Positions 33,811 through 43,080 of a stretch of DNA of 64,000 bases are shown here, one piece after another. Location of the stretch: the NCBI GenBank assembly GCA_051649605.1, contig JBOFHK010000017.1:62001-126000 (forward strand). The letters run 5' to 3'. The stretch comes from Brevinema_A sp051649605. GTDB taxonomy: Bacteria > Spirochaetota > Brevinematia > Brevinematales > Brevinemataceae. Below the pieces are notes generated by a model. It searched no databases and was not told where the DNA came from. It was given only the letters and a program-made list of their open reading frames with translations. Both the position numbers and the translations under genes were made by a program. Position 1 is the first letter of the stretch. Each line of letters begins with the position of its first letter.

Positions 33811-34012
33811 AACCTCTATACTCTATTTTATATAGGGCAAATATATGACCTCTATGTACTATTATATAAGACACGTTTTCTTTTTGCAAGTCCTAGCATC
33901 AATATTTCAAATGAAAGTTACTGTAGTATTTTGTACAATAATAGAATAATCTTAGAACCGAAAAACTTGCTTGTTGTAATCATTATTAGTAATTTATCAC
34001 TAGAGGTATATT

Positions 34013-34594
34013 ATGGTAAAAGATGAGGTGATTTCCGAAGTGGAAATTCAAGTAATTATTAATAAAATTCTACAGGGAGAGACCCAGTACTTTGAAGTTA
34101 TTTATGATCTCTATTATAAAATGATTGTTTCGATTATTCGGAGAATTGTAAGACCTGATTCTGCAGAAATTGATGCGATCGTTAACGAAGCGTTCCTCAT
34201 CGTTTTTCGGTCTTTAAAAGGATTTAAAGGGAATTCCAAGTTTTCGACCTATATTTATCGTATTGTATTAAACTTTGCTTTTAAGGTATCGAAAAAAAAA
34301 TCCAGAGAAAAAAAGTATTTTGTCGGTTTGGGAAATGAAGAAGAAAATACTATTGAGAATATTTCTTCAGGAGAAAACACCGACGAAATAATTATTAATA
34401 GAAATATTGTTGAAAATGCTATAGGGAAATTGAATAAAGACCTTCAGGAGGCGGTAGATCTATATTATTATGAACGATATTCTATTAAAGAAATTGCTCA
34501 TATTATGGGTACAACAGAAACGGCAATCAAAAACCGTCTCTATCAAGCACGATTTAAAATCAAGACAGAGCTGAATAAGGAGGCGATTTTATGA
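34013..34594 (+). CDS. ECF-type RNA polymerase sigma factor
   Basis: This 193-aa alternative sigma factor has only regions 2 and 4. Region 2 (about 25-95) includes AIVNEAFLIVFRSLKGFKG and FSTYIYRIVLNFAFK, in the place of the usual DxxQEVF and WLxxIAxN motifs. Region 4 (about 130-187) has an HTH with RYSIKEIAHIMGTTETAIKNRLYQAR. A Lys-rich linker joins them. AGAGG precedes the ATG. Its stop overlaps the start of a small membrane protein gene (4 bases), the usual layout for an ECF sigma and its anti-sigma factor. The regulon and signal are unknown. Confidence 0.9.
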   Translation: MVKDEVISEVEIQVIINKILQGETQYFEVIYDLYYKMIVSIIRRIVRPDSAEIDAIVNEAFLIVFRSLKGFKGNSKFSTYIYRIVLNFAFKVSKKKSREKKYFVGLGNEEENTIENISSGENTDEIIINRNIVENAIGKLNKDLQEAVDLYYYERYSIKEIAHIMGTTETAIKNRLYQARFKIKTELNKEAIL

Positions 34595-34857
34595 AAGATG
34601 TTAAGAGATTAGATGATACTTTTTTGGATTCACAGTTAAAATCCTACTATGAAGATAATTTTACTCCTTCAAAAATCCAATCAGAAAATAAAACTAAATT
34701 ACTGGATCAAATTACTCAAATTAATAAAAGAGATCGTTATTGGAAAAAAGTGATGGGCTATGTTTCTGTAGCGGTATTGATTGGTGCAGCGACTTATGTG
34801 TCTACCGACTTCCTTATTGAGTCAAAAATAGAACGACATATCCCCTTTGTCGATTAA
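34591..34857 (+). CDS. Small single-span membrane protein, possible anti-sigma factor
   Basis: This 88-aa protein has no family I can name. Residues 1-50 are hydrophilic and charged, one membrane span lies near 53-70, and a short tail follows outside. That topology (cytoplasmic N-terminus, one span) is the one expected of an ECF anti-sigma factor, but it lacks the zinc-binding HxxxCxxC motif and is shorter than most. The ATG overlaps the stop of the sigma gene and AAGGAGG lies just before it. The function is inferred from position and topology only. Confidence 0.6.
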   Translation: MKDVKRLDDTFLDSQLKSYYEDNFTPSKIQSENKTKLLDQITQINKRDRYWKKVMGYVSVAVLIGAATYVSTDFLIESKIERHIPFVD

Positions 34858-34861
34858 TAAC

Positions 34862-34896
34862 TAAAAAAGCATCTCTATTTATGAGATGCTTTTTTA
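34862..34896. terminator. Bidirectional intrinsic terminator after the sigma unit
   Basis: TAAAAAAGCATCTC (34862-34875) pairs with GAGATGCTTTTTTA (34883-34896) around seven bases, between convergent genes. Confidence 0.85.
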
Positions 34897-34904
34897 TTAG
34901 TTAA

Positions 34905-35555
34905 TTAATTGTTTTTATCGGACATCAAATCGGATAATTCTGGATCATCTTCAGGGTTTTTGGATACTTCATCTTCCTCTTCTTCAGGTAAATCTTCAAC
35001 AACGACGGTATTGGATAAACTGTCATGAATCCTTTGTTTTAATACTGGATTTACCACAATAAGTAATGGTAATCCCCAGGCGATTTCGACTAATTTTAAA
35101 GCAGCAACACGAGTTAGGATTGATAAAAGTGGAACTTTATCAAAAAACGGCGACATCACACGGATTTTTAAGAACATTCCTCCGATCGTTTGTCCTGTAT
35201 TCCACCAAAATAACGTAAAGTAACAGATAGAAATAATTTGATTTAAAATAAAAATAGACTGAGAATATCTATTGCGGATCACGTAGAGCCAATAAGACAT
35301 ATTTTGTTCACTGAGATCCATCGCAGTAATCTGTACTAGAATATTAGCGGGAAAGCTCTGTTCTTGTTTTAATAGTTCTAATGCTCCGTATTGGGAGATA
35401 TTTTCCAATAACTTTGTGAATTCTTGCCCATAGATTCCTGAAACAAATAATACCAAAACAATAAATAAAAACACACTATCAATAATATAGGCGAGGAGTC
35501 TTTTCCACCAAGGAGCAATTTTTAGAACTTTGATATATTTTTTTGTTTTAGACAC
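34905..35555 (-). CDS. RDD-family membrane protein
   Basis: This 216-aa inner-membrane protein has the RDD core: the first span with KRLLAYIIDSVFLF (the Arg-Asp pattern that names the family), a second span near 105-125, and GQTIGGMFLKIRVM before the third. A C-terminal acidic tail (about 190-216) is rich in Glu, Asp and Pro. RDD proteins have been linked to Na+ or Li+/H+ exchange in one case, otherwise the role is unknown. It is a single gene between the sigma terminator and the coiled-coil protein gene, which diverges from it. Confidence 0.8.
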   Translation of the reverse strand: MSKTKKYIKVLKIAPWWKRLLAYIIDSVFLFIVLVLFVSGIYGQEFTKLLENISQYGALELLKQEQSFPANILVQITAMDLSEQNMSYWLYVIRNRYSQSIFILNQIISICYFTLFWWNTGQTIGGMFLKIRVMSPFFDKVPLLSILTRVAALKLVEIAWGLPLLIVVNPVLKQRIHDSLSNTVVVEDLPEEEEDEVSKNPEDDPELSDLMSDKNN

Positions 35556-35735
35556 GATATCCTCTTTGTTATATTAAAATATTATTTGATTTACGTTCTC
35601 TTTTCAAGTATACGGAATTTTTATTGAAAAATCAATATTATTTTCAATAAATCCTGTGTATGAGTTGCTATATTTTGTTTTATCTTGTATAATATTTCAT
35701 TATTGTCAAATTTTATATAGGGTTAATCGTTTATT

Positions 35736-38723
35736 ATGGTAGAAGTGTTAAGTGTCCTAACATCAGTATTTTGTGTTGGATTATTGCTTTATTTTCGATA
35801 TACAGATGTGCGAAACGTTACTGTCCAAACCCTAAAGAATCATCTTAAACAATCAGAAAAACATATTGAAATGATGATTAATAAAAAAGGAAAAGAATTT
35901 GAAGACAAAACGATTGCTTCCGAAATTGTTATCGAAAGAATGCATCGACTTGCCTTATCACTTCAGGATAAACTAGATTCTTTTGATGGCGATATTATTC
36001 AGGGGGAAGAGATATTTGAAGCTCTAAAAAAAGAAGTGTCTGTTGTTCATACAGAGTTATCAGAATACCGTCAAATTCGTTCAGAATTTAAAGATATTGA
36101 AGATAGGATTGAAGGTATTCTTAATATCAAAAAACAAGCCGAAGATGGTGCTTTAGAGCTTAGGCAATTACAAGAAAAAATGCATTTCTTTAGTGAAGAA
36201 TATACGCAAATCACCGAGCATATCAAAAATAATTCTCGCAAAGAACTCGATAATTTTTTTTATACGATGCAACAAGATCTTTCGGAATACCTTGCTAATT
36301 CTCGTCAACAACTTACAAGCAAAGATATAGAGATGACGAATCAAATTCAAGAATTAGGGACTGTTTCTGGATCTATAGAAGAACAAATTAAAGAATTTAA
36401 AGATTATACACGAAGTGGTATCGAACACTTAAAACAAGAATACGAACAAGATCTCTTAATTGCAAAAACCGCTTCGGAAGATAATATTACTGATATTTAT
36501 GATATGTGGTCGAGAATAAAAGAGCAAACACAGCAAGATACCGATTATCTTATGAATACTTATAACAACCAAAAAGAATTTTTTGAAACTTCTGAGTATG
36601 CTCTCCGTAATGATATAGAGCAATTTAGTACAGGTCTGGCTACTCTATCTGCAGAAATACAAACCAATTTGGATTTAAATATTCAAGAGAAATATCGTGA
36701 ATTCGATAGTAAAATTGCCGATATATATATTGATATTGAAAAAAAAGGAAACGAAGTTCAAGATCGATTAGGAGGAGAGCTAACTACACAGACAGTATCC
36801 ATTCGAGAAGAACTAGAACGCTTACATTCTGCCTTTGTGGAACAGGAGCAGGGGATAGAAGACAGGATTCGTGTCTTGGGTAGTCGTGTTAGTGAAGGTC
36901 TCGCATTAGCAGAAAATAGTTTCCAAGAAAATCTTGTAGAACTTCAGCAGATAGTTGATCAGACAAAAACTTATTCAGAAAATATTCTTCAAACGGTACA
37001 GGAAAAAATTGATACAAAAATTGTTGGTATTGAAGATGAATTTAGAGATAAAGCATATCAAAATATGATTCGCCTAGAAGAAAGTTTCAAAGAAATCAAC
37101 CAAGAACGTGTTCAGCAAAGTATTAATGATATTACAACTTCTTTAGAACAAGAATTTAAACATCGTTACCAAGAAAGTACTGATGATATTTTACGCAAAG
37201 CGGAAGAGCTGGAAGATTTAGTAAAAAGTCGTTATGCTCATGTGGAAGAGTTGGATCAGCGTCTTATCACGATTAACGAACTCTTTAATAACGAAAAAGA
37301 AAAAATTATTTTTATGTGTGGAGAATTAGAAAAAGACAGAGAGCAGAGTACTGATTTAATGCTTCATCAAATTAAAGAATATATGCTTGAGCTTCAAAAT
37401 GAGTTGAATTTGTCTGTTCAGCAATTCTTGGAGAGCGGGAGACAAAATCTATTAAACGAGCAAGAATCTTGGAAAGAACGATATGATGAAGTTGTCAAAG
37501 AAGGACGTGATGAATACCATAAGATTAAGCAAGATATTGATACGATTCATCGTTTTATTGCCGATTTAGAAGATACTTCGCTAAATAGTCTCAAACGATC
37601 TGCAGAACGCTTAACCTATGATACAGAACATCGAGTTGAAGATTTTAAAAAATATCTTAGTGATTTGTTACGTAATAGTAAAGAAGAATTTTTAGTACAA
37701 ACAGATCAGGCAAAAAGTGAGATTAAAGATCTTCGACAAGAATTACGTAATCAAGAAAAAGAGCTTCAGCAACTAACTGAAAAAGATTTAGAGCGTTTGA
37801 GAGGCGAAGGGAAAGAAATCGAAAAACAGTTTCAAAAATTTATAGAAAAATCAAAACGATTAGACTATGTAGAAGATTTATTACGAAAACTACCTCAACA
37901 ATATAGCGAAATCAACAACCTTAAAAAAGAGTTGGACCAAGTAGAGAATCAGTTAAAAATAGTACAGGATCAAGGGCAAGGTACGATCCGTAATTTAGAT
38001 ATTGCTCGTAAAGAATTAGAGCAAAAAATAGAAAGCCTCAATAGCCACTCTTCTTCTGCAGATCGTATGCAAGAGGGGTTAATCACTGCAATGAAAGATG
38101 CTGACCAACTCATGCATCTATTTGCGACACTATCTGATGAGAGAGAGAAGGCTCAGCAATTAGAAGAACTTTTACAAAATAATTTAATGGTATTTAATGA
38201 TCTCCAAGAGTCTTTAGACCAGCTTGAGCATAAGCGGGTATTAGTTCAAGGGATGCAAGATGCAATAGATACTTCTAAAAATGATATGGTTATGCTTTCT
38301 TCTTCTTCTGAAGAAATTAACAGTAGGATGAATGAGATGAATATCTATGCTCATGATATTCAAGATAAGCTCCAGCAACTCCAACATGAAATGAGGGATT
38401 TAGCTGGTGATCAAACAAAAGTAAAAACGGCAGTTTCTAAGCTCAATGATTTAGAAATGATGGTTATTCATATTGATGAAGAAATGAAACGTCTCGAAAA
38501 AATGAGAGAATGGATCGCTAAATCTATGAATAATGTCGAAAAAATGGGTGTTAAGATGGGAACAAATTCCTTTATTTCTTCAGATAGTGTTGGCTTAGAA
38601 GATGCCAATGTAAAAAATATCCTCCGTCTTTATGAAAAAGATTGGAGTATTGACGATATTGCAAAAAATTTAAAACTGACGTCCGCTTATGTTGAGTTAA
38701 TTCTTGAACGTTATAGACCTTAG
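35736..38723 (+). CDS. Giant membrane-anchored coiled-coil protein (SpiroCoCo type)
   Basis: This 995-aa protein has one N-terminal membrane span (about 4-20), then some 900 residues of nearly unbroken heptad-type coiled coil rich in Glu, Gln, Lys and Leu. The last 40 residues are different: NILRLYEKDWSIDDIAKNL followed by a second helix look like a helix-turn-helix. The layout fits what NCBI calls the SpiroCoCo coiled-coil family of spirochaetes; I rely on memory for that name. A structural or cytoskeletal role beneath the inner membrane is likely. serS starts 8 bases after its stop, so the two are co-transcribed. Confidence 0.75.
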   Translation: MVEVLSVLTSVFCVGLLLYFRYTDVRNVTVQTLKNHLKQSEKHIEMMINKKGKEFEDKTIASEIVIERMHRLALSLQDKLDSFDGDIIQGEEIFEALKKEVSVVHTELSEYRQIRSEFKDIEDRIEGILNIKKQAEDGALELRQLQEKMHFFSEEYTQITEHIKNNSRKELDNFFYTMQQDLSEYLANSRQQLTSKDIEMTNQIQELGTVSGSIEEQIKEFKDYTRSGIEHLKQEYEQDLLIAKTASEDNITDIYDMWSRIKEQTQQDTDYLMNTYNNQKEFFETSEYALRNDIEQFSTGLATLSAEIQTNLDLNIQEKYREFDSKIADIYIDIEKKGNEVQDRLGGELTTQTVSIREELERLHSAFVEQEQGIEDRIRVLGSRVSEGLALAENSFQENLVELQQIVDQTKTYSENILQTVQEKIDTKIVGIEDEFRDKAYQNMIRLEESFKEINQERVQQSINDITTSLEQEFKHRYQESTDDILRKAEELEDLVKSRYAHVEELDQRLITINELFNNEKEKIIFMCGELEKDREQSTDLMLHQIKEYMLELQNELNLSVQQFLESGRQNLLNEQESWKERYDEVVKEGRDEYHKIKQDIDTIHRFIADLEDTSLNSLKRSAERLTYDTEHRVEDFKKYLSDLLRNSKEEFLVQTDQAKSEIKDLRQELRNQEKELQQLTEKDLERLRGEGKEIEKQFQKFIEKSKRLDYVEDLLRKLPQQYSEINNLKKELDQVENQLKIVQDQGQGTIRNLDIARKELEQKIESLNSHSSSADRMQEGLITAMKDADQLMHLFATLSDEREKAQQLEELLQNNLMVFNDLQESLDQLEHKRVLVQGMQDAIDTSKNDMVMLSSSSEEINSRMNEMNIYAHDIQDKLQQLQHEMRDLAGDQTKVKTAVSKLNDLEMMVIHIDEEMKRLEKMREWIAKSMNNVEKMGVKMGTNSFISSDSVGLEDANVKNILRLYEKDWSIDDIAKNLKLTSAYVELILERYRP

Positions 38724-38731
38724 GAGTAAAT

Positions 38732-40003
38732 ATGCTAGATATTAATAGATTATTAGAAGACACCGAAGGTGTTAAAACCTTATTAAAGTTCCGTACTGAA
38801 GTAAATCAAATTGATAAAGCCGTTGTGATTGATACGGAGCGTCGTCAAGCACAAGCTAAAGCAGATGAACTTCGCAATCGGCGTAATGATATTTCTAAAG
38901 AAATCGGTATCAAAAAGCAAACTGGTCAAGCTGTAGAACAGCTTCTTCAACAGGCTGATCATCTTAAAGGGGAAGTTGTAGCTCTAGAAGATTCTCAGAA
39001 AATTTACGAAGCTCGTTTAAAAGAAGTACTCGATAAAATCCCTAATATTCCTATGGATGATGTACCTATCGGCGAAGATGAACATACTAATAAGGAAATA
39101 AAAAAATATAGTGAGCCGACCAAGTTTTCCTTTACCCCCTTGTCGCATATCGATTTATTAACTAATCTTAATATGTGGGAGCCAGAGCGAGCAACAAAAA
39201 TATCTGGGCGTGGATTCCCCATGTTACGGAATATGGGAGCAAGATTAGAAATGGCATTAATTAATTTTATGCTGGATCATAATATTACTGCTGGTGCGGA
39301 ACAAATATGGCTTCCATTTGTTGTAGCCGATCATTCACTGTATGGAACAGGGCAGATTCCAAAATTTGAAGATGATCAATTTAAACTTGCTGACTCTAAT
39401 CTCTTTCTCAATCCTACGGCAGAAGTCGCCCTAACTAATATCTATCGAGAAGAAATTATTGATTCGTCTCTACTTCCGAGCCGATTTACTGCTTACTCTC
39501 CTTCTTTTAGAAAAGAAGCAGGCACGTACGGAAAAGATACAAAAGGCTTGATTCGTGTTCACCAGTTTGACAAAGTAGAATTAGTAACGATTTGTAAGCC
39601 TGAAGAGTCTATTGCAGAACACGAAAGAATGTTGGAAACAGCAGAAAAAATTCTCCAAAAATTAGGACTCCCTTATCGTGTGGTCGTATTATCACAAGGA
39701 GATATGGGATTTGCTGTGGCGAAGACTTATGATATTGAGGTTTGGCTTCCTTCTTTTGATAATTATAGAGAGATATCATCTGTATCAAATTGTTTGGATT
39801 TTCAAGCTCGCCGTGCTCAAATTAGGTATCGCCCAGAAAATTCTAAAAAAACGGAGTTTGTTCATACCTTAAATGGTTCATCTTTAGCGGTGGGTCGGAC
39901 TTTGGTTGCCATTGTCGAAAATTATCAACAGCAAGACGGGTCTATTTTAGTTCCTGAAGCATTACAAGAATATCTAAAAACCGATCGTATTGTAAAACTA
40001 TAA
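38732..40003 (+). CDS. serS: Serine--tRNA ligase
   Basis: This class II aminoacyl-tRNA synthetase charges tRNA-Ser. The protein has 423 aa. The N-terminal coiled-coil arm (about 25-105) grips the long variable arm of tRNA-Ser. The catalytic domain has motif 2, FRKEAGTYGKDTKGLIRVHQF, split here as the FRKEAG and RVHQFDKVEL elements, and motif 3, NGSSLAVGRTLVAIVENYQ. TAEV (about 230) is the Ser-binding TxE motif. A GGAG site lies before the ATG. It is the second gene of the unit with the coiled-coil protein. Confidence 0.97.
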   Translation: MLDINRLLEDTEGVKTLLKFRTEVNQIDKAVVIDTERRQAQAKADELRNRRNDISKEIGIKKQTGQAVEQLLQQADHLKGEVVALEDSQKIYEARLKEVLDKIPNIPMDDVPIGEDEHTNKEIKKYSEPTKFSFTPLSHIDLLTNLNMWEPERATKISGRGFPMLRNMGARLEMALINFMLDHNITAGAEQIWLPFVVADHSLYGTGQIPKFEDDQFKLADSNLFLNPTAEVALTNIYREEIIDSSLLPSRFTAYSPSFRKEAGTYGKDTKGLIRVHQFDKVELVTICKPEESIAEHERMLETAEKILQKLGLPYRVVVLSQGDMGFAVAKTYDIEVWLPSFDNYREISSVSNCLDFQARRAQIRYRPENSKKTEFVHTLNGSSLAVGRTLVAIVENYQQQDGSILVPEALQEYLKTDRIVKL

Positions 40004-40013
40004 ATACGATAAA

Positions 40014-40043
40014 TTGACAAAACGATTCATTATCGAGTACAAT
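40014..40043 (+). promoter_or_regulatory. sigma-70 promoter of the GxW-protein genes
   Basis: TTGACA (40014-40019), 18 bp, TACAAT (40038-40043). It begins 11 bases after the serS stop. The frame around it is open, but these bases read better as a promoter than as coding sequence. Confidence 0.75.
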
Positions 40044-40070
40044 AAAGAAACGGTGAGCCATAGAGGTGTT

Positions 40071-40682
40071 ATGAAAAATATATTATTAATAATATTTTTA
40101 GCAGGAAGTTTATTTACTCAAGAAGGGTCTGCATTTGAAGCACTTACAAACTCTATAGGTATTCCAAATCCTCCAAGAATAGTAGAGCTTCCTAATTTAG
40201 AAGTTGTGTCCTCGATTATCACGCCTTCTAATACCTTAGAGAACATTAGAAATCAATTTGAGCCTTATGAAGGTACTAATGCCCAACAAATTCCTACAGT
40301 GGTTCGAGGAGTTTGGTGGCGTTTTTATACGCAAACGACTAGTCTTTTTAATATTCCTGCTATTAGTGAAGAAATTCTTTCTTTAGAAGTGAATGATGCC
40401 TTATGGCTTCAAGATATTAAAACAAGTAAAACTGTTCAATCTAGCTCTCAGCGTCGTTTACAGGTTTCTTATTTTGATTTATTTAATCATATGTTTTTTG
40501 TGTTTTATTATCGGGATCAAGATCCTAGTGCTCAAAAAATTCGCGATAAACAAGGTTTTTTTGTTCGTGTTTTATCAGATGGTTCTTATATGCAAATGTC
40601 TACGAGTCCTAATTTTGAACCTGAGAATAGTATGTATTGGAGAAAATTTCCTCAATACGAAAAAGCAACGATGTTGCAATAG
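40071..40682 (+). CDS. Secreted GxW (lipocalin-like) protein A
   Basis: This 203-aa exported protein belongs to no family I can name. The start at 40071 is set by GAGGTG 4 bases upstream and by the signal peptide that begins there (cut near GSA); the open frame runs further up only through the promoter. The mature part has RGVWWRFY near 83-90, DQDPS, KQGFFVRVL and a closing MYWRKFP. The Gly-x-Trp near the start of a beta-rich domain and a basic residue near the end recall lipocalins. Proteins B and C in this window share these landmarks. It is likely periplasmic or surface exposed. Confidence 0.7.
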   Translation: MKNILLIIFLAGSLFTQEGSAFEALTNSIGIPNPPRIVELPNLEVVSSIITPSNTLENIRNQFEPYEGTNAQQIPTVVRGVWWRFYTQTTSLFNIPAISEEILSLEVNDALWLQDIKTSKTVQSSSQRRLQVSYFDLFNHMFFVFYYRDQDPSAQKIRDKQGFFVRVLSDGSYMQMSTSPNFEPENSMYWRKFPQYEKATMLQ

Positions 40683-40719
40683 TAGAAAGATTTGTTTTGA
40701 AAGAGATAGAGGTAGTTCA

Positions 40720-41190
40720 ATGAATCGTGTATTATTAATAACGATAGGGATATTATTGTTCCAAAATGTGTCTTATACGGAGCAACAGGTTACTTATTCC
40801 GCTTTAGAGGGTGTTTGGTCTTATTTTCACATTACCAGTGATTTTTTTACCTCGGATAAATTGATTGCAACAGAACAGAGATTATTTTTTCAAGATAAGG
40901 AAAACGTTGTTTTAAATGTTGTTGCGAAAGAAAAAGACTATCTTCAAGATACTACCTATCGTCTTCGTTATAGTTTATCTTTACGAGATAATGTTCCGTA
41001 TTTAAGTTTATTTTCTGCGGAGAGTACGCAGGTTTTGGGAGCTTATTTGAGGATGCCTTATAAAAATTCTTTAGAAATGGCAGCCGATCCAGGATTCACT
41101 ATGCAAAAACAATTATACCAGCGTAAAGATTTTGAGGTGTATCAGGGAAAAACAATGAATCAAAATTCTGCAACGACGCTTAACAATTGA
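40720..41190 (+). CDS. Secreted GxW (lipocalin-like) protein B
   Basis: This 156-aa exported protein starts at 40720: GAGGTAG lies 6 bases upstream and a signal peptide (cut after SYTEQ) follows. The mature protein opens with LEGVWSYFH, continues with alternating strands such as QRLFFQDKENVVLNVV and ends with GAYLRMP, LEMAADPGF and YQRKDF. These align with the RVL, MQMSTSPNF and YWRKF segments of protein A encoded 37 bases upstream, so the pair arose by duplication. Function unknown. hemW starts 3 bases after its stop. Confidence 0.7.
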   Translation: MNRVLLITIGILLFQNVSYTEQQVTYSALEGVWSYFHITSDFFTSDKLIATEQRLFFQDKENVVLNVVAKEKDYLQDTTYRLRYSLSLRDNVPYLSLFSAESTQVLGAYLRMPYKNSLEMAADPGFTMQKQLYQRKDFEVYQGKTMNQNSATTLNN

Positions 41191-41193
41191 TCG

Positions 41194-42312
41194 ATGAATC
41201 TTTCCCGTATTTATCTTCATTATCCTTTTTGTACTAAACTTTGTCATTATTGTAATTTTGTTGCTGGGGTTGCTCCTCTAGAACATTTTATGCAATTCTA
41301 TCATAAGGCGCTTATCAAAGAAATATCCTACTATCAGCAAAACTATCATTCCTTAAAATCTTTTTATTTTGGAGGAGGAACTCCTTCTTTGATGCCTATT
41401 GATTTTTTGGAAACGATCTTCTCTTTTTTTTCTTTTAATTCTGATACAGAAATAACCTTAGAAATTAATCCAGAAACGGTAACAAAAGAAAAAGCAAAAT
41501 ACTGGTTCGAATTGGGAATCAATCGTGTCTCCTTAGGATGGCAATCGATGGAAGATTCTGTTCTCAAGTTTCTAGGGAGAACAAGCACTTCCCGAGATAA
41601 TATTATGGCTTTTGAGATTCTTAGAGAGGTGGGGTTTACTAACATTTCTGTGGATCGTATTTTATCGGTACGGGGTGATAATGATGCATCGTTTTTCCGT
41701 GCTGTAGAACGTTGTAAACCAGATCATATTTCTAGTTATCAACTTTCTATTGAGGAGAAAACAGTTCTCTCTTTATGGACAAAACAACAAAAATATTTAC
41801 CGATTGCTGAAAATAAAGCACTTGCTAAAGAAATACATACCCAAGAATTTTTACAATCTTTAGGATTTCATCGCTATGAAACTTCTAGCTACGCTCAGGT
41901 AGGTAAAGAAGGGAAACATAATATTGGTTATTGGGATTATGATTACTGGTTGGGCTTGGGAGTGGGAGCTTTTGGATTTCTCCCTCGTGGAGAATATGGA
42001 TTTCATTATCAGAATAATTCCTCTTTTCAATATTATTGTAAAGAACCTTGTCAGTACGAAGAATCTGAATACCCTGATTTACGGACAGCAGTCAAAGAAA
42101 TGCTCATGCTCGGTCTGAGAAAATCTTCTGGGATTAATAAAAAATATTTGGAGCGACGCTTGAATGTTTCTTGGGAGAAATTGTTTGAGGATTGCCCTAA
42201 CACTGACTATTTTCTTAATCAGGAAGATGTATTAATTTTAAAACCAGAAATGATTCCTTTAACAAATCCAGCGATTTTAGATTTGTGGGATTCTCTTTCT
42301 TTAGATATATAG
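41194..42312 (+). CDS. hemW: Heme chaperone HemW (radical SAM)
   Basis: HemW (once called HemN-like or oxygen-independent coproporphyrinogen oxidase) binds heme and hands it to respiratory enzymes. The protein has 372 aa. The radical-SAM cluster site is HYPFCTKLCHYCNF: three Cys as CxxxCxxC followed by Asn-Phe, which is the HemW form, as HemN has a fourth Cys. YFGGGTPSLM, TLEINPET and NRVSLGWQSM follow in the right order, and the C-terminal winged-helix region ends the protein. No Shine-Dalgarno sequence is seen and it starts 3 bases after protein B, so it is probably translationally coupled. Confidence 0.88.
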   Translation: MNLSRIYLHYPFCTKLCHYCNFVAGVAPLEHFMQFYHKALIKEISYYQQNYHSLKSFYFGGGTPSLMPIDFLETIFSFFSFNSDTEITLEINPETVTKEKAKYWFELGINRVSLGWQSMEDSVLKFLGRTSTSRDNIMAFEILREVGFTNISVDRILSVRGDNDASFFRAVERCKPDHISSYQLSIEEKTVLSLWTKQQKYLPIAENKALAKEIHTQEFLQSLGFHRYETSSYAQVGKEGKHNIGYWDYDYWLGLGVGAFGFLPRGEYGFHYQNNSSFQYYCKEPCQYEESEYPDLRTAVKEMLMLGLRKSSGINKKYLERRLNVSWEKLFEDCPNTDYFLNQEDVLILKPEMIPLTNPAILDLWDSLSLDI

Positions 42313-42326
42313 ATGAGGTGATAATG

Positions 42327-43040
42327 ATGAATAGAATTTGGGATTCAAAACATATATTAGCCTTAGGGATACTCTTAGGGGCTATTTTTTCTTCTGTAAT
42401 TTTAGGGCAATCTCTCCTTAGTTTTAAAAAACTTGATCGAAGTGTTGTTGTTAAAGGGCTATCAGAACGAGAATATGAAGCGGATGTAGTGATTTGGCCT
42501 GTTGGGTTTAGTGACATTTCTAATGATTTGACGGCACTGTATGATTCTTTAGAACGTAAAAAAAATAGTATTACAGGATTTCTTCGAGAAGGAGGTATTG
42601 TTGATGAAGATATTACCCTTGCTCCACCGCAGATTACAGATCGACAAGCCTTAAGTTATAACGAAGGAGCGGGAACGTTTCGTTATATTGCTCGTCGATA
42701 TATTACCGTTCGAACGACAAATATAGCTTTAATCCGTAAAATCATGACAGGTCTACCTGAACTGGGTAAACAAGGGATTGTCTTTTTAGAAAATAAATAC
42801 GATAACCCTATCCAGTATTTGTTTACAAAATTAAATGAAATTAAACCAGAGATGATCGAAGAATCAACGAAAGAAGCTCGAATAGTTGCTTTGAAGTTTG
42901 CTAAAGATTCTCAAAGTAAACTAGGCAAAATTAAAAACGCTTCACAAGGACAGTTTACTATTAATGATAGGGATATTAATAATCCTCATTTAAAAGTGAT
43001 TCGTGTCGTTTCTACTGTAGAATATTATCTATCTGATTAA
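42327..43040 (+). CDS. SIMPL-domain (DUF541) membrane-anchored protein
   Basis: This 237-aa protein has an N-terminal span (about 9-28) and an extracytoplasmic SIMPL domain. The start at 42327 has GAGGTG 6 bases away; an ATG one codon before is equally in frame. RSVVVKGLSEREYEADVVIW is the conserved opening of the domain, and KKNSITGFLREGGIVDEDI and YIARRYITVRTTN follow. The family is widespread in envelopes and has no settled biochemical role, though some members form ring-like oligomers. It lies 14 bases after hemW in the same transcript. Confidence 0.85.
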   Translation: MNRIWDSKHILALGILLGAIFSSVILGQSLLSFKKLDRSVVVKGLSEREYEADVVIWPVGFSDISNDLTALYDSLERKKNSITGFLREGGIVDEDITLAPPQITDRQALSYNEGAGTFRYIARRYITVRTTNIALIRKIMTGLPELGKQGIVFLENKYDNPIQYLFTKLNEIKPEMIEESTKEARIVALKFAKDSQSKLGKIKNASQGQFTINDRDINNPHLKVIRVVSTVEYYLSD

Positions 43041-43080
43041 TATCCTTAAAAAAATAATATGTTTATTAATAGGAGTATAT

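Noticed and set aside
33955..34000. GAACC motif as an ECF-type autoregulatory promoter before the sigma gene
   Set aside because: Only an AAC core is present and no convincing -10 element lies at the right distance; too weak to list.
40014..40070. TTG start for GxW protein A
   Set aside because: The bases form a TTGACA -35 box with a matching -10 box; the signal peptide begins at ATG 40071 after GAGGTG.
40393..40719. 109-codon N-terminal extension of GxW protein B
   Set aside because: It runs through the coding region of protein A in another frame; ATG 40720 has a ribosome-binding site and a signal peptide.
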